NCBI GenBank assembly: GCA_028867035.1
Contig: JAGWHB010000007.1
Coordinates: 1-62,254, forward strand
Origin: Nitrososphaerota archaeon
Lineage (GTDB): Archaea; Thermoproteota; Nitrososphaeria; Nitrososphaerales; Gagatemarchaeaceae
Length of the DNA: 62,254 bases
Direction of reading: 5' to 3'
This document shows positions 23,606-32,028 of this stretch, piece after piece. The position numbers and the translations under genes were made by a program. Numbering within the stretch: position 1 is the first letter of the stretch; each line of letters opens with the position of its first letter. The notes below the pieces were generated by a model that searched no databases, was not told the DNA's origin, and saw only the letters and a list, made by a program, of their open reading frames with translations.

Positions 23606-26563
23606 CTAACCTTTGATGTTGCCCACGGGCCGGAGAGCGGCGACCTTTTTGGATATTCCGGCCCTGTCCATGGTCTCCACCACCTCCGAGATGTCCTTGT
23701 AGGCCAGCCCTGCCTCCTCGGCCAGGCCGTCCATGGTCGCGGCTTTGACGTAGATCCCTCGGTCGAGCATCTTCCTCTGAAGCTCGGACCCCCTCACCTC
23801 CCTCTTGGCCTGGGTCCTTGACATGGTCCGCCCCGAGCCGTGGGCGGTCGAGCCGAAGGTGTCTTCCATGGCCTTCTGGGTCCCGACCAGGAGGTAGGAG
23901 CCTGTCTCCATGGAGCCGCCGATGATGACGGGCTGGCCTACGCTGCGGTAGGGGCGTGGGACGTCGGGGTGCCCGGGGCCGAAGCTGCGGGTAGCCCCCT
24001 TCCTGTGGACAAGTACCTCGGCGCTGGAGCCGTCGTAGCTGTGCCTCTCGACCTTGGCCACGTTGTGGCAGACGTCGTAGATCAGGTGCATGTCGAGGGC
24101 CTCGGCGTCGCGGTGGAAGACCCTGGAGAAGGCCTCCCGGACCTTGTTGACTATGATCTGCCTGTTGACGAAGGCGAAGTTAGCGGCGCACACCATGGCG
24201 GCGTAGTAGTCTCTGCCCTGCTTGGAGGAGAAAGGCAGGCAGGCCAGGTCCCTGTCCTTCACTTCGATGCCGAAGTTTCGCATCCCTGACTCGAAGTCCC
24301 TTAGATAGTCGGTGCAGACCTGGTGGCCGAAGCCCCGGCTGCCGCAGTGGATCATTACCATCACCTGGTCGTCGTGGACGATGCCGAACTCCTTCGCCAG
24401 GTCTCTGTCGAGGAACCTAGCGGGGTCGACCACCTGGATTTCCAGGTAGTGGTTACCTGAACCGAGGGTCCCGAACTGGCTCACGCCGCGTGTGATGGCC
24501 TGCCTGCTCACCTTCGATATGTCGGCCCCCTTAATGTACCCCCCCTCCTCCACGTGCTCGGGGTCGTCGTCCCATGCGAGGTCGTGCTCGGCGCACCACT
24601 TCACGCCGAGGGAGGTTATGTCCCCCATCTGGGACTGCGCGAAGCCCTGGGACCCCTTTACTCCGACTCCCGCGGGGACAAGGGTGAAAATGAGGTCTAC
24701 AAGCTCCTTCACCTTCGTTTTGACCTCTGAATAGCGTAGATTCGTACGTATGAGGCGCATGCCGCAGTTTGAAACCACGATTCCTTCTGCAACGAAGTTG
24801 TGGTTTGAGTCTCCGATAGTAAGATCGTGCACCAGTCCCTCGTAGGGTACGGACTCGATTGACTGGACCTGGTCATAAACCAGCCCGCTCCGTCCCGCCT
24901 CATTGGCTCGTACGAAATCTTCGAATTTCTCGGACTGCCAGATTCTCGCTCCGCCCCTCCCCCCCCAAATCGAGTGGCGGATGAAACTCGGACCGGCGGT
25001 CTCTGTCGCAAGGGACCTGATAATCTCAGCTGCTTGGGCGCCAGCGGAATACATCTGCAAAGCCTGCTCCCTCACTCGGTTGCGTTCTGCTCTGATTCGC
25101 TCTAGGAAGGACAGGTAGCAGAAGGAAAGGCTGGCCAGCCTCTGCTTCTCCCTGTTGTAGAGGTAGCCGACTTCACCAAAGAACTTCAGCAGATTCTCTG
25201 TGTTCGAAAGAATCCCCACCCTGTAACCGGTCGACGGTCCGTCGACTCCTTGGTAATTGTAGCCTTCGACGCGGGCGGGTTCGGAGGATTCGACTCCAAG
25301 TGAATGGAGGAGCACTCTGAAGTCTTCGAGCAATCGGACTGCGCTGTCCGACAGACGGACCAGCTTGCTTACGCTGAAGTCTGGCATTTGGAAGTTGTAG
25401 CCGTTGACCGTCCTGGGGGTCGCAAGCTCGGCACCGAAGTAAGCGGCGAGGAAGAGTTTCTTCTGCCACTTCTCTGCAAGAAGGAGCCACCGCGGGAGCC
25501 CGTAAGTCTGGTTGGTCTTCTTGCCGTAGGGAGCCCCGAGGGTGACCATCAGGACGGCGAAGGAGGTCGCGGGTGATTGAAGGGAGTGCTCTGTGTAGTC
25601 GAACCCTGATGGACCGTAGGCCGTCTCTATACGGTGATGGCGCTTCCTGGACCAGGCGTGTGCCGAGTAACCCAGACTCGCCAGGTCGGCCTTGATGTCG
25701 GCCAGGTCTTCCTCTTTCCCATAGAATGATGTGTATTGCCCGGATTCGACCTCTGGAATCGCCCCGTCCCCGAAGATGAACCCCAAGAGCTTGAGGATCT
25801 GAGCTGTCCGGAGATCGCTGAGCTTCAGACTGTCCAGCCCCCTTTCGTGAAGCGCCCTCAGAACCTGGGATCTGGCTCTTCCTCTTTCTGTGATGCCCAT
25901 CTTTTCCATTGTCCGATCCAAGGATTCGGGAGTAACGATCTCTAGGCCTGAAGGACGTGTGTACTCGACGCCTTCTACGCCGCTCGTCAGGAGGAGGTCC
26001 GTGGCGGTTATTTTTCCAGCCTCGACCATCCCGTTACGTGTGAGAATTGGATGGTCACTCGTGACAAGGATCTGTTTCCCTCCTTTCGTTCGTATCTTGA
26101 GGAGAGCTTCGGATTCCAATCTCTGTTGCCTTAGAATCGCCTTCGATGATCTTGCTTGCTGAGCCGAGACGTCGAAGGTGAGGAAGCCGTGGGCCTGAAC
26201 CTCGGCATCGCCTATTCTCCTCCAGATCCCGTTCTCGTCGTAGATTCTGGAATCAGGGTGGAGGCAGTTGACATCAAATCCCACACCCCCAGGGGAAATG
26301 ACGCCTTTTTCGGCGTCGAAAGCCGCCACACCGCCTATGGGGAAACCATAGCCCCAGTGGGCGTCGGCCATGGCGTAGGAGTACCTGACAATGCCCGGAA
26401 GGCAGGCTACGTTGGTCGCCTGCTCGATGACACCGGAGTCCATGGCGTCCAGGAGCTTCTTCGAGGCGTAGATGCGGGCAGGCACGTTCATCCCCTGCTT
26501 GTAGGACGTCGGGATCTCCCAGGTTACGTCTGAGATCTGCTTGATGGCTGGGTTTGCAGGCAT
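23606..26563 (-). CDS. rtcB: RNA-splicing ligase RtcB containing an intein
   Basis: RtcB joins a 2',3'-cyclic phosphate or 3'-phosphate end to a 5'-OH end using GTP and Mn2+, in tRNA splicing and RNA repair. The precursor has 985 residues: N-extein 1-99, a 500-residue intein (100-599), C-extein 600-985. The joined exteins give about 485 residues, the normal length. Landmarks are YAMADAHWGYGFPIGGVAAF, FDVN-CGMRLI across the splice point, LGSGNHYLEIQ, HCGSRGFGHQV and HGSGRTMSRTQAK with the guanylylated His. The intein precedes the Cys that binds Mn2+ in known RtcB structures, so the enzyme should be inactive until spliced. A TATA-like box lies 35 bp upstream. Archease is encoded just upstream. 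Confidence 0.95.
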   Translation of the reverse strand: MPANPAIKQISDVTWEIPTSYKQGMNVPARIYASKKLLDAMDSGVIEQATNVACLPGIVRYSYAMADAHWGYGFPIGGVAAFDAEKGVISPGGVGFDVNCLHPDSRIYDENGIWRRIGDAEVQAHGFLTFDVSAQQARSSKAILRQQRLESEALLKIRTKGGKQILVTSDHPILTRNGMVEAGKITATDLLLTSGVEGVEYTRPSGLEIVTPESLDRTMEKMGITERGRARSQVLRALHERGLDSLKLSDLRTAQILKLLGFIFGDGAIPEVESGQYTSFYGKEEDLADIKADLASLGYSAHAWSRKRHHRIETAYGPSGFDYTEHSLQSPATSFAVLMVTLGAPYGKKTNQTYGLPRWLLLAEKWQKKLFLAAYFGAELATPRTVNGYNFQMPDFSVSKLVRLSDSAVRLLEDFRVLLHSLGVESSEPARVEGYNYQGVDGPSTGYRVGILSNTENLLKFFGEVGYLYNREKQRLASLSFCYLSFLERIRAERNRVREQALQMYSAGAQAAEIIRSLATETAGPSFIRHSIWGGRGGARIWQSEKFEDFVRANEAGRSGLVYDQVQSIESVPYEGLVHDLTIGDSNHNFVAEGIVVSNCGMRLIRTNLRYSEVKTKVKELVDLIFTLVPAGVGVKGSQGFAQSQMGDITSLGVKWCAEHDLAWDDDPEHVEEGGYIKGADISKVSRQAITRGVSQFGTLGSGNHYLEIQVVDPARFLDRDLAKEFGIVHDDQVMVMIHCGSRGFGHQVCTDYLRDFESGMRNFGIEVKDRDLACLPFSSKQGRDYYAAMVCAANFAFVNRQIIVNKVREAFSRVFHRDAEALDMHLIYDVCHNVAKVERHSYDGSSAEVLVHRKGATRSFGPGHPDVPRPYRSVGQPVIIGGSMETGSYLLVGTQKAMEDTFGSTAHGSGRTMSRTQAKREVRGSELQRKMLDRGIYVKAATMDGLAEEAGLAYKDISEVVETMDRAGISKKVAALRPVGNIKG
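24767..26266 (-). mobile_element. RtcB intein (500 aa, LAGLIDADG)
   Basis: The splicing N-terminus is Cys (CLHPDSRIYDENGIW) directly after FDVN; block B contains VTSDHPILTRNG; the C-terminus reads HNFVAEGIVVSN, with Cys as the +1 extein residue. The penultimate residue is Ser rather than the usual His. The endonuclease domain has LLGFIFGDGAIPE and LFLAAYFGAELA; the second motif is less canonical. Composition is AT-richer than the exteins. The insertion site equals that of known archaeal RtcB inteins. Confidence 0.9.
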
Positions 26564-26597
26564 GGGATTGTCCTCGAATCGGCTGCCTCGAGTTTGA

Positions 26598-26606
26598 TTC
26601 TTAAAG
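26598..26606 (-). promoter_or_regulatory. TATA box of rtcB
   Basis: Read on the minus strand as CGCTTTAAG, ending 35 bp before the rtcB ATG and just after the archease stop. Confidence 0.5.
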
Positions 26607-26616
26607 CGTTTGGAGT

Positions 26617-27045
26617 TCAGATGTCGAGGACGACGGTCGTCTTCCAGCGTCCTCCCGCGCGGGTTATGCCGAAGAGGTGCATGGTCACGGCCTTCACGTC
26701 GTTGCGGAGACCGTGGCGGTCCCTGTCGATGGGTTCCCCGCTCGCGGTGGCGGACAGGGAGGTTCCACCGGGAGCGACTTTGATGTCGTATTCCTTGAAG
26801 AGGAGGGAGTCGACGTCCTTTGTTATGATGAGCTCGGTGAGGAAGTCGTAGAGGAGCCTGTCCAGGTCTGGGGATTCGAGCCTGAATTCCCTCTTGACTC
26901 CGCCCCGCAGCGACTTCGGGTCGACCATTATGTCAGTGATGGCGAGCGCGCACGATTCGAAAAGGCCGTCCACTGATTCGGATTCCGCCTCGAAGGCGAT
27001 ATCGGCGAGCGCTACGTCAGGGAGGAACTTGAACGTCAAATCCAA
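26617..27045 (-). CDS. Archease
   Basis: A 142-residue activator of RtcB that promotes guanylylation and multiple turnover. It opens with FKFLPDVALADIAFEAESES (the family's usual H-T-D/A-D start is modified here) and continues with SLFESCALAITD-like helix residues, LLYDFLTELIITKD, and the C-terminal DVKAVTMHLFGITRAGG. Length is normal. It lies directly upstream of rtcB in the same direction, the classical archease-RtcB pairing, with a TATA-like GGTTAAGA around 27066-27073. Confidence 0.9.
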   Translation of the reverse strand: MDLTFKFLPDVALADIAFEAESESVDGLFESCALAITDIMVDPKSLRGGVKREFRLESPDLDRLLYDFLTELIITKDVDSLLFKEYDIKVAPGGTSLSATASGEPIDRDRHGLRNDVKAVTMHLFGITRAGGRWKTTVVLDI

Positions 27046-27094
27046 GGACGGCCCGGGCCCGAGTGCTCTTAACCTGTGCGCAGGTCCGGGGCGC

Positions 27095-28306
27095 TCAGGC
27101 GGCCGACTTTGCGGGGAGGATTTCGAGCTCCTTGCCTGCCGTCTCGAAGGCCCCGATGGCGATGTCCAGGTCCTCCTCGGTCAGGGCGGCGTTCATGATC
27201 GTGCGGATCCTTGCCTTGCCCTGGGCGACCACCGGGTAGACTATGGGGAGTGCGAAGACCCCGAGCTCGAAGAGCCTTGAGCTGAGCCTCTTGGCTTTGG
27301 CCACCTCCCCCACCATCACGGGTGTTATCGGGGTCTCGCTCCTGCCGATGTCGAACCCGAGGTCCCTCATCGCTTTCTTGAAGTATGTCGTGTTGTCCCA
27401 GAGGTTCCGGACGAGCTGGGGCTCCTGCTCGAGGACGTCCACGGCGGCGATGCAGGCTGCGACGACGGCGGGGGGATGGGAGCCGCTCAGGAGCCAGGTG
27501 CGAGACTTGTTGTACGCGAAGTTGACCAGGTCGCTCGAGCCAGAGACGTGGCCGCCGATGACGCCGAAGGCCTTGGAGAATGTCCCCATCTCGACGTGCA
27601 CTTTGTCCCTTGGCAGGCCGAAGTGGGATACAATCCCTCTCCCTCCTTCGCCGAGGACCCCCTCGCCGTGGGCGTCGTCCACGTACACCATTGCCCCGTG
27701 CTCGGCCCCCAGGGCAGACACCTTGTCGAGGGGAGCGATGTCCCCGTCCATCGAGAAGACGCCGTCGGTGATGATCAGGATCCGCCTGAACTGGGGGGAC
27801 GCACGCTCTGCTTCGTCGAGCACCTTTGCGAGGTCGTCCGCGTCTGCGTGCCCGTAGACCCTGCGCTCGGCGGGGGTGAGCCGCACGCCGTCGATTATGC
27901 TACCGTGATTGAGTTCGTCGCTGACTATCAGGTCCCCCTTGCCGGCGAGCTGAGGTATCAGCCCGGCGTTCGCGGCGAAGCCTGTCTGGAAGACCAGGGA
28001 GGCCTCCGCGCCCTTGAACTTGGCGAGGCGTCTTTCGAGCTCGATGTGGAGGTCCATGGTGCCTGCTATGGACCTGACCGAGCCGGAGCCCGCGCCGTGG
28101 GTCTTGATCGCCTCCGTCGCGGCGGCCTTCAGTTTGGGGTGGTTGCTCAATCCGAGGTAGTTGTTCGAGCAGAGCATCAGTACCTTCTTCCCGTCGACCG
28201 TGCACCAGGGAGTGCTGGGGCCTCCGAGGATTCTGAGCTTCCAGTCCAGGTCCTGGCGGACCAGGTCCTCGTACTCCTGCCTGAGGAAGGATGCGGCGTC
28301 CCTCAT
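27095..28306 (-). CDS. kbl: 2-amino-3-ketobutyrate CoA ligase (glycine C-acetyltransferase)
   Basis: A 403-residue PLP enzyme of the alpha-oxoamine synthase family that splits 2-amino-3-ketobutyrate with CoA into glycine and acetyl-CoA. Motifs include MLCSNNYLGLSNHPKLKAAA, GAGSGSVRSIAGTMDLHIEL, VYVDDAHGEGVLGEGGRG and the PLP-Lys segment TFSKAFGVIGGHVSG. ATG 28306 gives the standard length; upstream in-frame codons would run into the tdh gene. It lies 25 bp downstream of the TDH gene, so the two encode the complete threonine-to-glycine pathway. Confidence 0.9.
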   Translation of the reverse strand: MRDAASFLRQEYEDLVRQDLDWKLRILGGPSTPWCTVDGKKVLMLCSNNYLGLSNHPKLKAAATEAIKTHGAGSGSVRSIAGTMDLHIELERRLAKFKGAEASLVFQTGFAANAGLIPQLAGKGDLIVSDELNHGSIIDGVRLTPAERRVYGHADADDLAKVLDEAERASPQFRRILIITDGVFSMDGDIAPLDKVSALGAEHGAMVYVDDAHGEGVLGEGGRGIVSHFGLPRDKVHVEMGTFSKAFGVIGGHVSGSSDLVNFAYNKSRTWLLSGSHPPAVVAACIAAVDVLEQEPQLVRNLWDNTTYFKKAMRDLGFDIGRSETPITPVMVGEVAKAKRLSSRLFELGVFALPIVYPVVAQGKARIRTIMNAALTEEDLDIAIGAFETAGKELEILPAKSAA

Positions 28307-28331
28307 GACCGGTTGACGGGGTGCCGTGGGG

Positions 28332-29291
28332 TTAAACGTCTTTCTGGGTCTGAAGCCTGGACCCGAGTCTGGCCAGCATGTCGGCCGCCATACTGGGGAG
28401 GTCGTACTCAGGCTTCCATCCCCAGTCCCTCCTCGCCGCGGAGTCGTCGATTGACATGGGCCAAGAGTCTGCGATCTTCTGGCGCTGGTCCGGGGCATAG
28501 GCGACGCTGAATCCTGGGATGCGCTTCTGGATCTCCGACGACAGTTCGGCGGGGGTGAAGCTCATGGCCGACAGGTTGTAGCCCCCGTGCAGCTTGACCG
28601 AGCTGCGGTCGGCTTCCATGAGCTGCACGGTGGCCCTCAGGGCGTCGGGCATGTACATCATAGGAAGGGCCGTGTCCTGCCTGAGGAAGCAGGTGTAGGC
28701 CCGGCTCTTCAGGGCCGAGTAGAATATCTCTACGGCGTAGTCGGTGGTCCCGCCCCCTGGTTTGGCTTCGCTGCTTATGAGGCCGGGATAGCGGAGGCTC
28801 CTCACGTCCAGGTCGTGCTTGAGTGAGTAGTAACGGCACAGCAGCTCCCCGGCCACCTTCGTCACCCCGTACATGGTGGTGGGGTTCAGGGGTGCGTCCT
28901 GGGGTGCCAGCATCTTGGGGGCGTCCGGGCCGAAAACCCCTATGGAGCTGGGCCAGAAGAGTCTTCGGACACCGGTGGCCGCCGACGAGTCGAGGACGTT
29001 CTTGAGGCCCTTCATGTTGACATCCCAGGCCAGGTCGGGGTTCTCTTCCCCCAGGGCCGAGAGGACCGCCGCCAGGTGGTAGACCGTGTCGATGGCGTGC
29101 TCCCTGAATGCCCTCTCCACCGAAGCTCGGTCGGTGACGTCCAGGGGGACTATGGTGCCCGGGCCCGAGCCGGGTCGCACGACCTTGTCTGTGGCCGTGA
29201 CGCCCTCTGTCCCGTATTTTTTCCTGAGAACTCTGACCAGCTCTGTGCCTATCTGCCCTGCCGCTCCGGTGACAAGGACACTGGGCGACAT
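28332..29291 (-). CDS. L-threonine 3-dehydrogenase, SDR/epimerase type
   Basis: A 319-residue NAD-dependent extended short-chain dehydrogenase. The Rossmann motif is VTGAAGQIGTELVRVL, with the YHLAAVLSALGEENPDLAWD segment, the Ser of WPSSIGVFG and the catalytic YGVTK (TTMYGVTKVAGELL), and RYPGLISSEAKPGGGTTDY near the substrate site. This matches UDP-galactose epimerase-like threonine dehydrogenases, not the zinc-dependent type. Its product is the substrate of KBL, encoded 25 bp downstream, which supports the threonine call over a sugar epimerase. ATG 29291 is chosen because a TATA-like box lies about 25 bp upstream. Confidence 0.88.
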   Translation of the reverse strand: MSPSVLVTGAAGQIGTELVRVLRKKYGTEGVTATDKVVRPGSGPGTIVPLDVTDRASVERAFREHAIDTVYHLAAVLSALGEENPDLAWDVNMKGLKNVLDSSAATGVRRLFWPSSIGVFGPDAPKMLAPQDAPLNPTTMYGVTKVAGELLCRYYSLKHDLDVRSLRYPGLISSEAKPGGGTTDYAVEIFYSALKSRAYTCFLRQDTALPMMYMPDALRATVQLMEADRSSVKLHGGYNLSAMSFTPAELSSEIQKRIPGFSVAYAPDQRQKIADSWPMSIDDSAARRDWGWKPEYDLPSMAADMLARLGSRLQTQKDV

Positions 29292-29315
29292 CGGTTGCGG
29301 GCCGCCGGGAGGTCG

Positions 29316-29325
29316 GGTTAAAACG
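29316..29325 (-). promoter_or_regulatory. TATA box of the threonine dehydrogenase gene
   Basis: Minus-strand CGTTTTAACC ending 25 bp before ATG 29291, the best-looking TATA box on this strand. Confidence 0.55.
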
Positions 29326-29335
29326 TTGGCGCCGG

Positions 29336-29566
29336 TCAGGTGAGGATCTTCATAGTTATCGTCGAGACAACCCCGGGCTTTGACCTCAGGTTCTCCGCGA
29401 TTATGGATTTCACGGCCTGGTCGTCGGCTCCTTCGACCATCACAAGGAGGTCGTAGAGGCCGTAGAGCTGGTAGACGGACTTTATGCCAGCCATCCCCTT
29501 CAGGGCGGAGACGCTCTGCTCCTCTGACCCGGGGCTCAGGTTGACCAGGACTATGGCTCGCTCCAT
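29336..29566 (-). CDS. Stand-alone Lrp/AsnC effector-binding (RAM) domain protein
   Basis: 76 residues from ATG 29566. The fold is a single RAM/AsnC ligand-binding domain: AIVLVNLSPGSEEQSVSAL, then VYQLYGLYDLLVMVEGADD and VKSIIAENLRSKPGVVSTIT. There is no DNA-binding helix-turn-helix, so it would bind an amino acid and either act alone or modify a full Lrp protein by mixed oligomers. It sits next to the threonine/glycine genes, which suggests sensing of an amino acid; that link is inference. An in-frame ATG at 29578 would add four residues. Confidence 0.78.
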   Translation of the reverse strand: MERAIVLVNLSPGSEEQSVSALKGMAGIKSVYQLYGLYDLLVMVEGADDQAVKSIIAENLRSKPGVVSTITMKILT

Positions 29567-29604
29567 GGCTTCGCACACTGAACCGGTGAGCCTTGGATTA
29601 AAGA

Positions 29605-30882
29605 TTATGCCCCTGTGTGCAATATGCGCTCAAGGGCGTCAGCCGGCGGGACCATCTCCTCCTTGCGGGTCTTCATGTCCCTCAGGGTGACCGCATTCGC
29701 CTTCGCCTCCTTCTCACCGGTTATGACTGTCCATGTCGCGGCCATGCGGCTCGCGTCCTCTAGCTGCTTCGAGAGGGACTTCTGCTGCAGGGGGAGTTCG
29801 CAGGGGATGCCCCTGTCCCTGAGCGTGCGGCAGAGCTTCAGGGCGTCTGCGGAAGCCGCGCTGCCGGCCGCGGCGACGTAGACCAGGAGGCCCGGTGGGT
29901 GAGCCTGGGCGGCTATGGACATCGCCATCCGTTCGATCCCCCCGGCTGCGCCTGTGGCTGAAAGGTCGGTGCGTCCGAATATCCTCGGCAGGGCGTCGTA
30001 CCTGCCTCCACCGAACAGGGAACCCAGGCGCGGGTTCCTGTTGTCCGCGGCCTCGAAGACGATGCCAGTGTAGTAGTCGATGCCCCTGACTATGCTCATG
30101 TTGTATTCGACGTTCTTCAGGCCCCGGGAGTCGAGCATGTCGGCGAGGGAGCGTAGGTCCTTCACTGAATCCAGCCCGACCTCGGAGGCGCTGGCAAGTA
30201 CGTCGTCGGGCCTCCCATGCAGCCTGCCGAACTCGAGGAGGCGGTCGACCTGCTCCGGTTCGAACCCCTTCTTCGCGTACTCGTCCCTGAGGTCCTTGGG
30301 GGACTTCTTCTCGACTTTGTCGAGGGCCCGCATGAATTCGACGAGCCGGGCATCTTCGCCGATGCCGATGCGTTTTCTTATGAACTCCTCCACGACCCTC
30401 CTGTCCCCGACCTTCACCGTCGACTCCGAGATCCCTGCCCGCCTCATTATGGCCGAGCTGGCGTCTATCACTTCGGCGTCGGCTTCGACGGAAGGCGGCC
30501 CGAATATCTCCAGGTCCCACTGGTGGGACCACCTGTACCTCCCGTACTGCGGCTCGTCGTATCTCCAGATCCCCCCGGATGCGGCCAGCTTCACGGGGAG
30601 CCTGAGGTCCTTACGGGAGCAGACGTACCGCGTGATCCCGACTGTCATGTCGAAGCGGAGCCCGACGTCCCTTCCTCCCTTGTCCTTGAAGTGGTAGATC
30701 TCGGCGTCGACGGCTTCTCCGCTCTTCGCCCTGAGTATGCCGAGGTGCTCCAGGGTGGCGGGCTCCATCACCTGGAAGTTGTAGAGCCTGGCGACCTCCT
30801 CGAAGGCTGCCCGCACCCTCTCCTGCAAGGCGTACCTCTGGGGCTCAACGTCGTCCACCCCCCTGGGCAGGGTGAGGTCCAA
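29605..30882 (-). CDS. hisS: Histidyl-tRNA synthetase
   Basis: A 425-residue class II synthetase charging tRNA-His. Motif 2 is seen as GGIWRYDEPQYGRYRWSHQWD, the histidine-binding signature as VRGIDYYTGIVFEA and FGGGRYDALPRIFG, and the anticodon-binding domain spans about residues 330-420 (VYVAAAGSAASADALKLCRT). The N-terminus MDLTLPRGVDDVEPQRYALQ fits the family. The start is TTG 30882, two bases from the rfcS stop, so the genes are in one operon downstream of rfcS. Confidence 0.95.
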   Translation of the reverse strand: MDLTLPRGVDDVEPQRYALQERVRAAFEEVARLYNFQVMEPATLEHLGILRAKSGEAVDAEIYHFKDKGGRDVGLRFDMTVGITRYVCSRKDLRLPVKLAASGGIWRYDEPQYGRYRWSHQWDLEIFGPPSVEADAEVIDASSAIMRRAGISESTVKVGDRRVVEEFIRKRIGIGEDARLVEFMRALDKVEKKSPKDLRDEYAKKGFEPEQVDRLLEFGRLHGRPDDVLASASEVGLDSVKDLRSLADMLDSRGLKNVEYNMSIVRGIDYYTGIVFEAADNRNPRLGSLFGGGRYDALPRIFGRTDLSATGAAGGIERMAMSIAAQAHPPGLLVYVAAAGSAASADALKLCRTLRDRGIPCELPLQQKSLSKQLEDASRMAATWTVITGEKEAKANAVTLRDMKTRKEEMVPPADALERILHTGA

Positions 30883-30883
30883 C

Positions 30884-31852
30884 CTAGTCGCCTTTCCGCT
30901 TGAGGGAGGAGAGCTGGGCGAGCATGGCGGTGAGCTGGAGCTCGGGCTGGGACCCCTGCACGAGGCGGAAGTCGTACTCGGCCAGGATGGATATCGCTTC
31001 CGCCATGTCGGGGACGTCCAGGGAGCCGAGGGCTTCGTTGGCGAACTTCAGGAAGTCCCTCTCCGGGATGCCGTAGACCCTTGTGAGCTCTATCATCTTA
31101 GTCCTCGCCGCGTCGAAGTCTCCCCCGATGGCGGTCGAGAGTATATCCGAGACCCGGGCTTTCACTGTCGCTCCGGTCACAGTTTTCACCGACTCGGTCG
31201 TCATCTCCCCGGACGCGGAGGCCGCCTGCATCAGATTGATTGCCTGCCTGAGGTCGCCCTGGGTGGCCTCGTAAATTGCGGCGAACACTGAATCCCCGAC
31301 GTGTTTGAGCTTCTCCTTTCTTGCAATCGCCTTCAGGTGCTCCGTCACCGACGCTTCGTCGAGCCGCTGGAACCTGAAGATGGCGCACCTGCTCTGGATC
31401 GCCTCGATGATTCCCGACGAGTAGTTCGCGATCAGAATGAATCGTGTGTAGGCCGCGGTTTCTTCCATTATCCTTCGAAGCGCAGGTTGGGCCAACGGGG
31501 CCATCTCGTCCGCCTCATCGAGGATGATTAGTCTGAAGGGGACCCCCTCCCGCCTGTCCGAGTACCTGGCGAAGGTCTTGATCTTGTCCCTTACCATCTC
31601 CAATCCTCTTTCATCACTTGCGTTCAGCGACAGGGTGTAGTCTCTCCAGTAATCCCCGAGTATCTGCATGGCGACTATCATGGCCGTCGTCGTCTTCCCT
31701 GACCCGGGCGGGCCGGCGAAGAGCAGGTGAGGGAGCTGCTGCTTCTTCTGGATTAGGGCTTCCAGCCTCTGCTTGATGGTACTCTGGTCGACGAGTTCTG
31801 CCAGGCTGGTGGGCCTGTACTTTTCAACCCACATCAGGTCTTCTAGGGGCAT
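30884..31852 (-). CDS. rfcS: Replication factor C small subunit
   Basis: A 322-residue clamp-loader AAA+ ATPase. WVEKYRPTSLAELVDQ opens the protein; Walker A is AGPPGSGKTTTAM, Walker B LIILDEADEMA, the arginine-finger SRC motif is IQSRCAIFRFQ, and the C-terminal collar follows from about residue 230. Four small subunits with one large subunit (encoded at 55.5 kb) load PCNA. hisS follows directly, a mixed replication-translation operon. Confidence 0.95.
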   Translation of the reverse strand: MPLEDLMWVEKYRPTSLAELVDQSTIKQRLEALIQKKQQLPHLLFAGPPGSGKTTTAMIVAMQILGDYWRDYTLSLNASDERGLEMVRDKIKTFARYSDRREGVPFRLIILDEADEMAPLAQPALRRIMEETAAYTRFILIANYSSGIIEAIQSRCAIFRFQRLDEASVTEHLKAIARKEKLKHVGDSVFAAIYEATQGDLRQAINLMQAASASGEMTTESVKTVTGATVKARVSDILSTAIGGDFDAARTKMIELTRVYGIPERDFLKFANEALGSLDVPDMAEAISILAEYDFRLVQGSQPELQLTAMLAQLSSLKRKGD

Positions 31853-32028
31853 CAGTACCTCCGCTCGCTTGCTTTCATTCGTGGTTTCTTGGCGGACTCG
31901 CCGTCGTTCTTATTTATTCGTTGGGAGGAGAAAACTCGCAAGAGATCCGATAGGCTAGGGCTGGCCGGACTGAACGCCATGGGAGACGAGGGGGAGCCGT
32001 CAATTGATTGTGCAAGGCTTATCCAATC

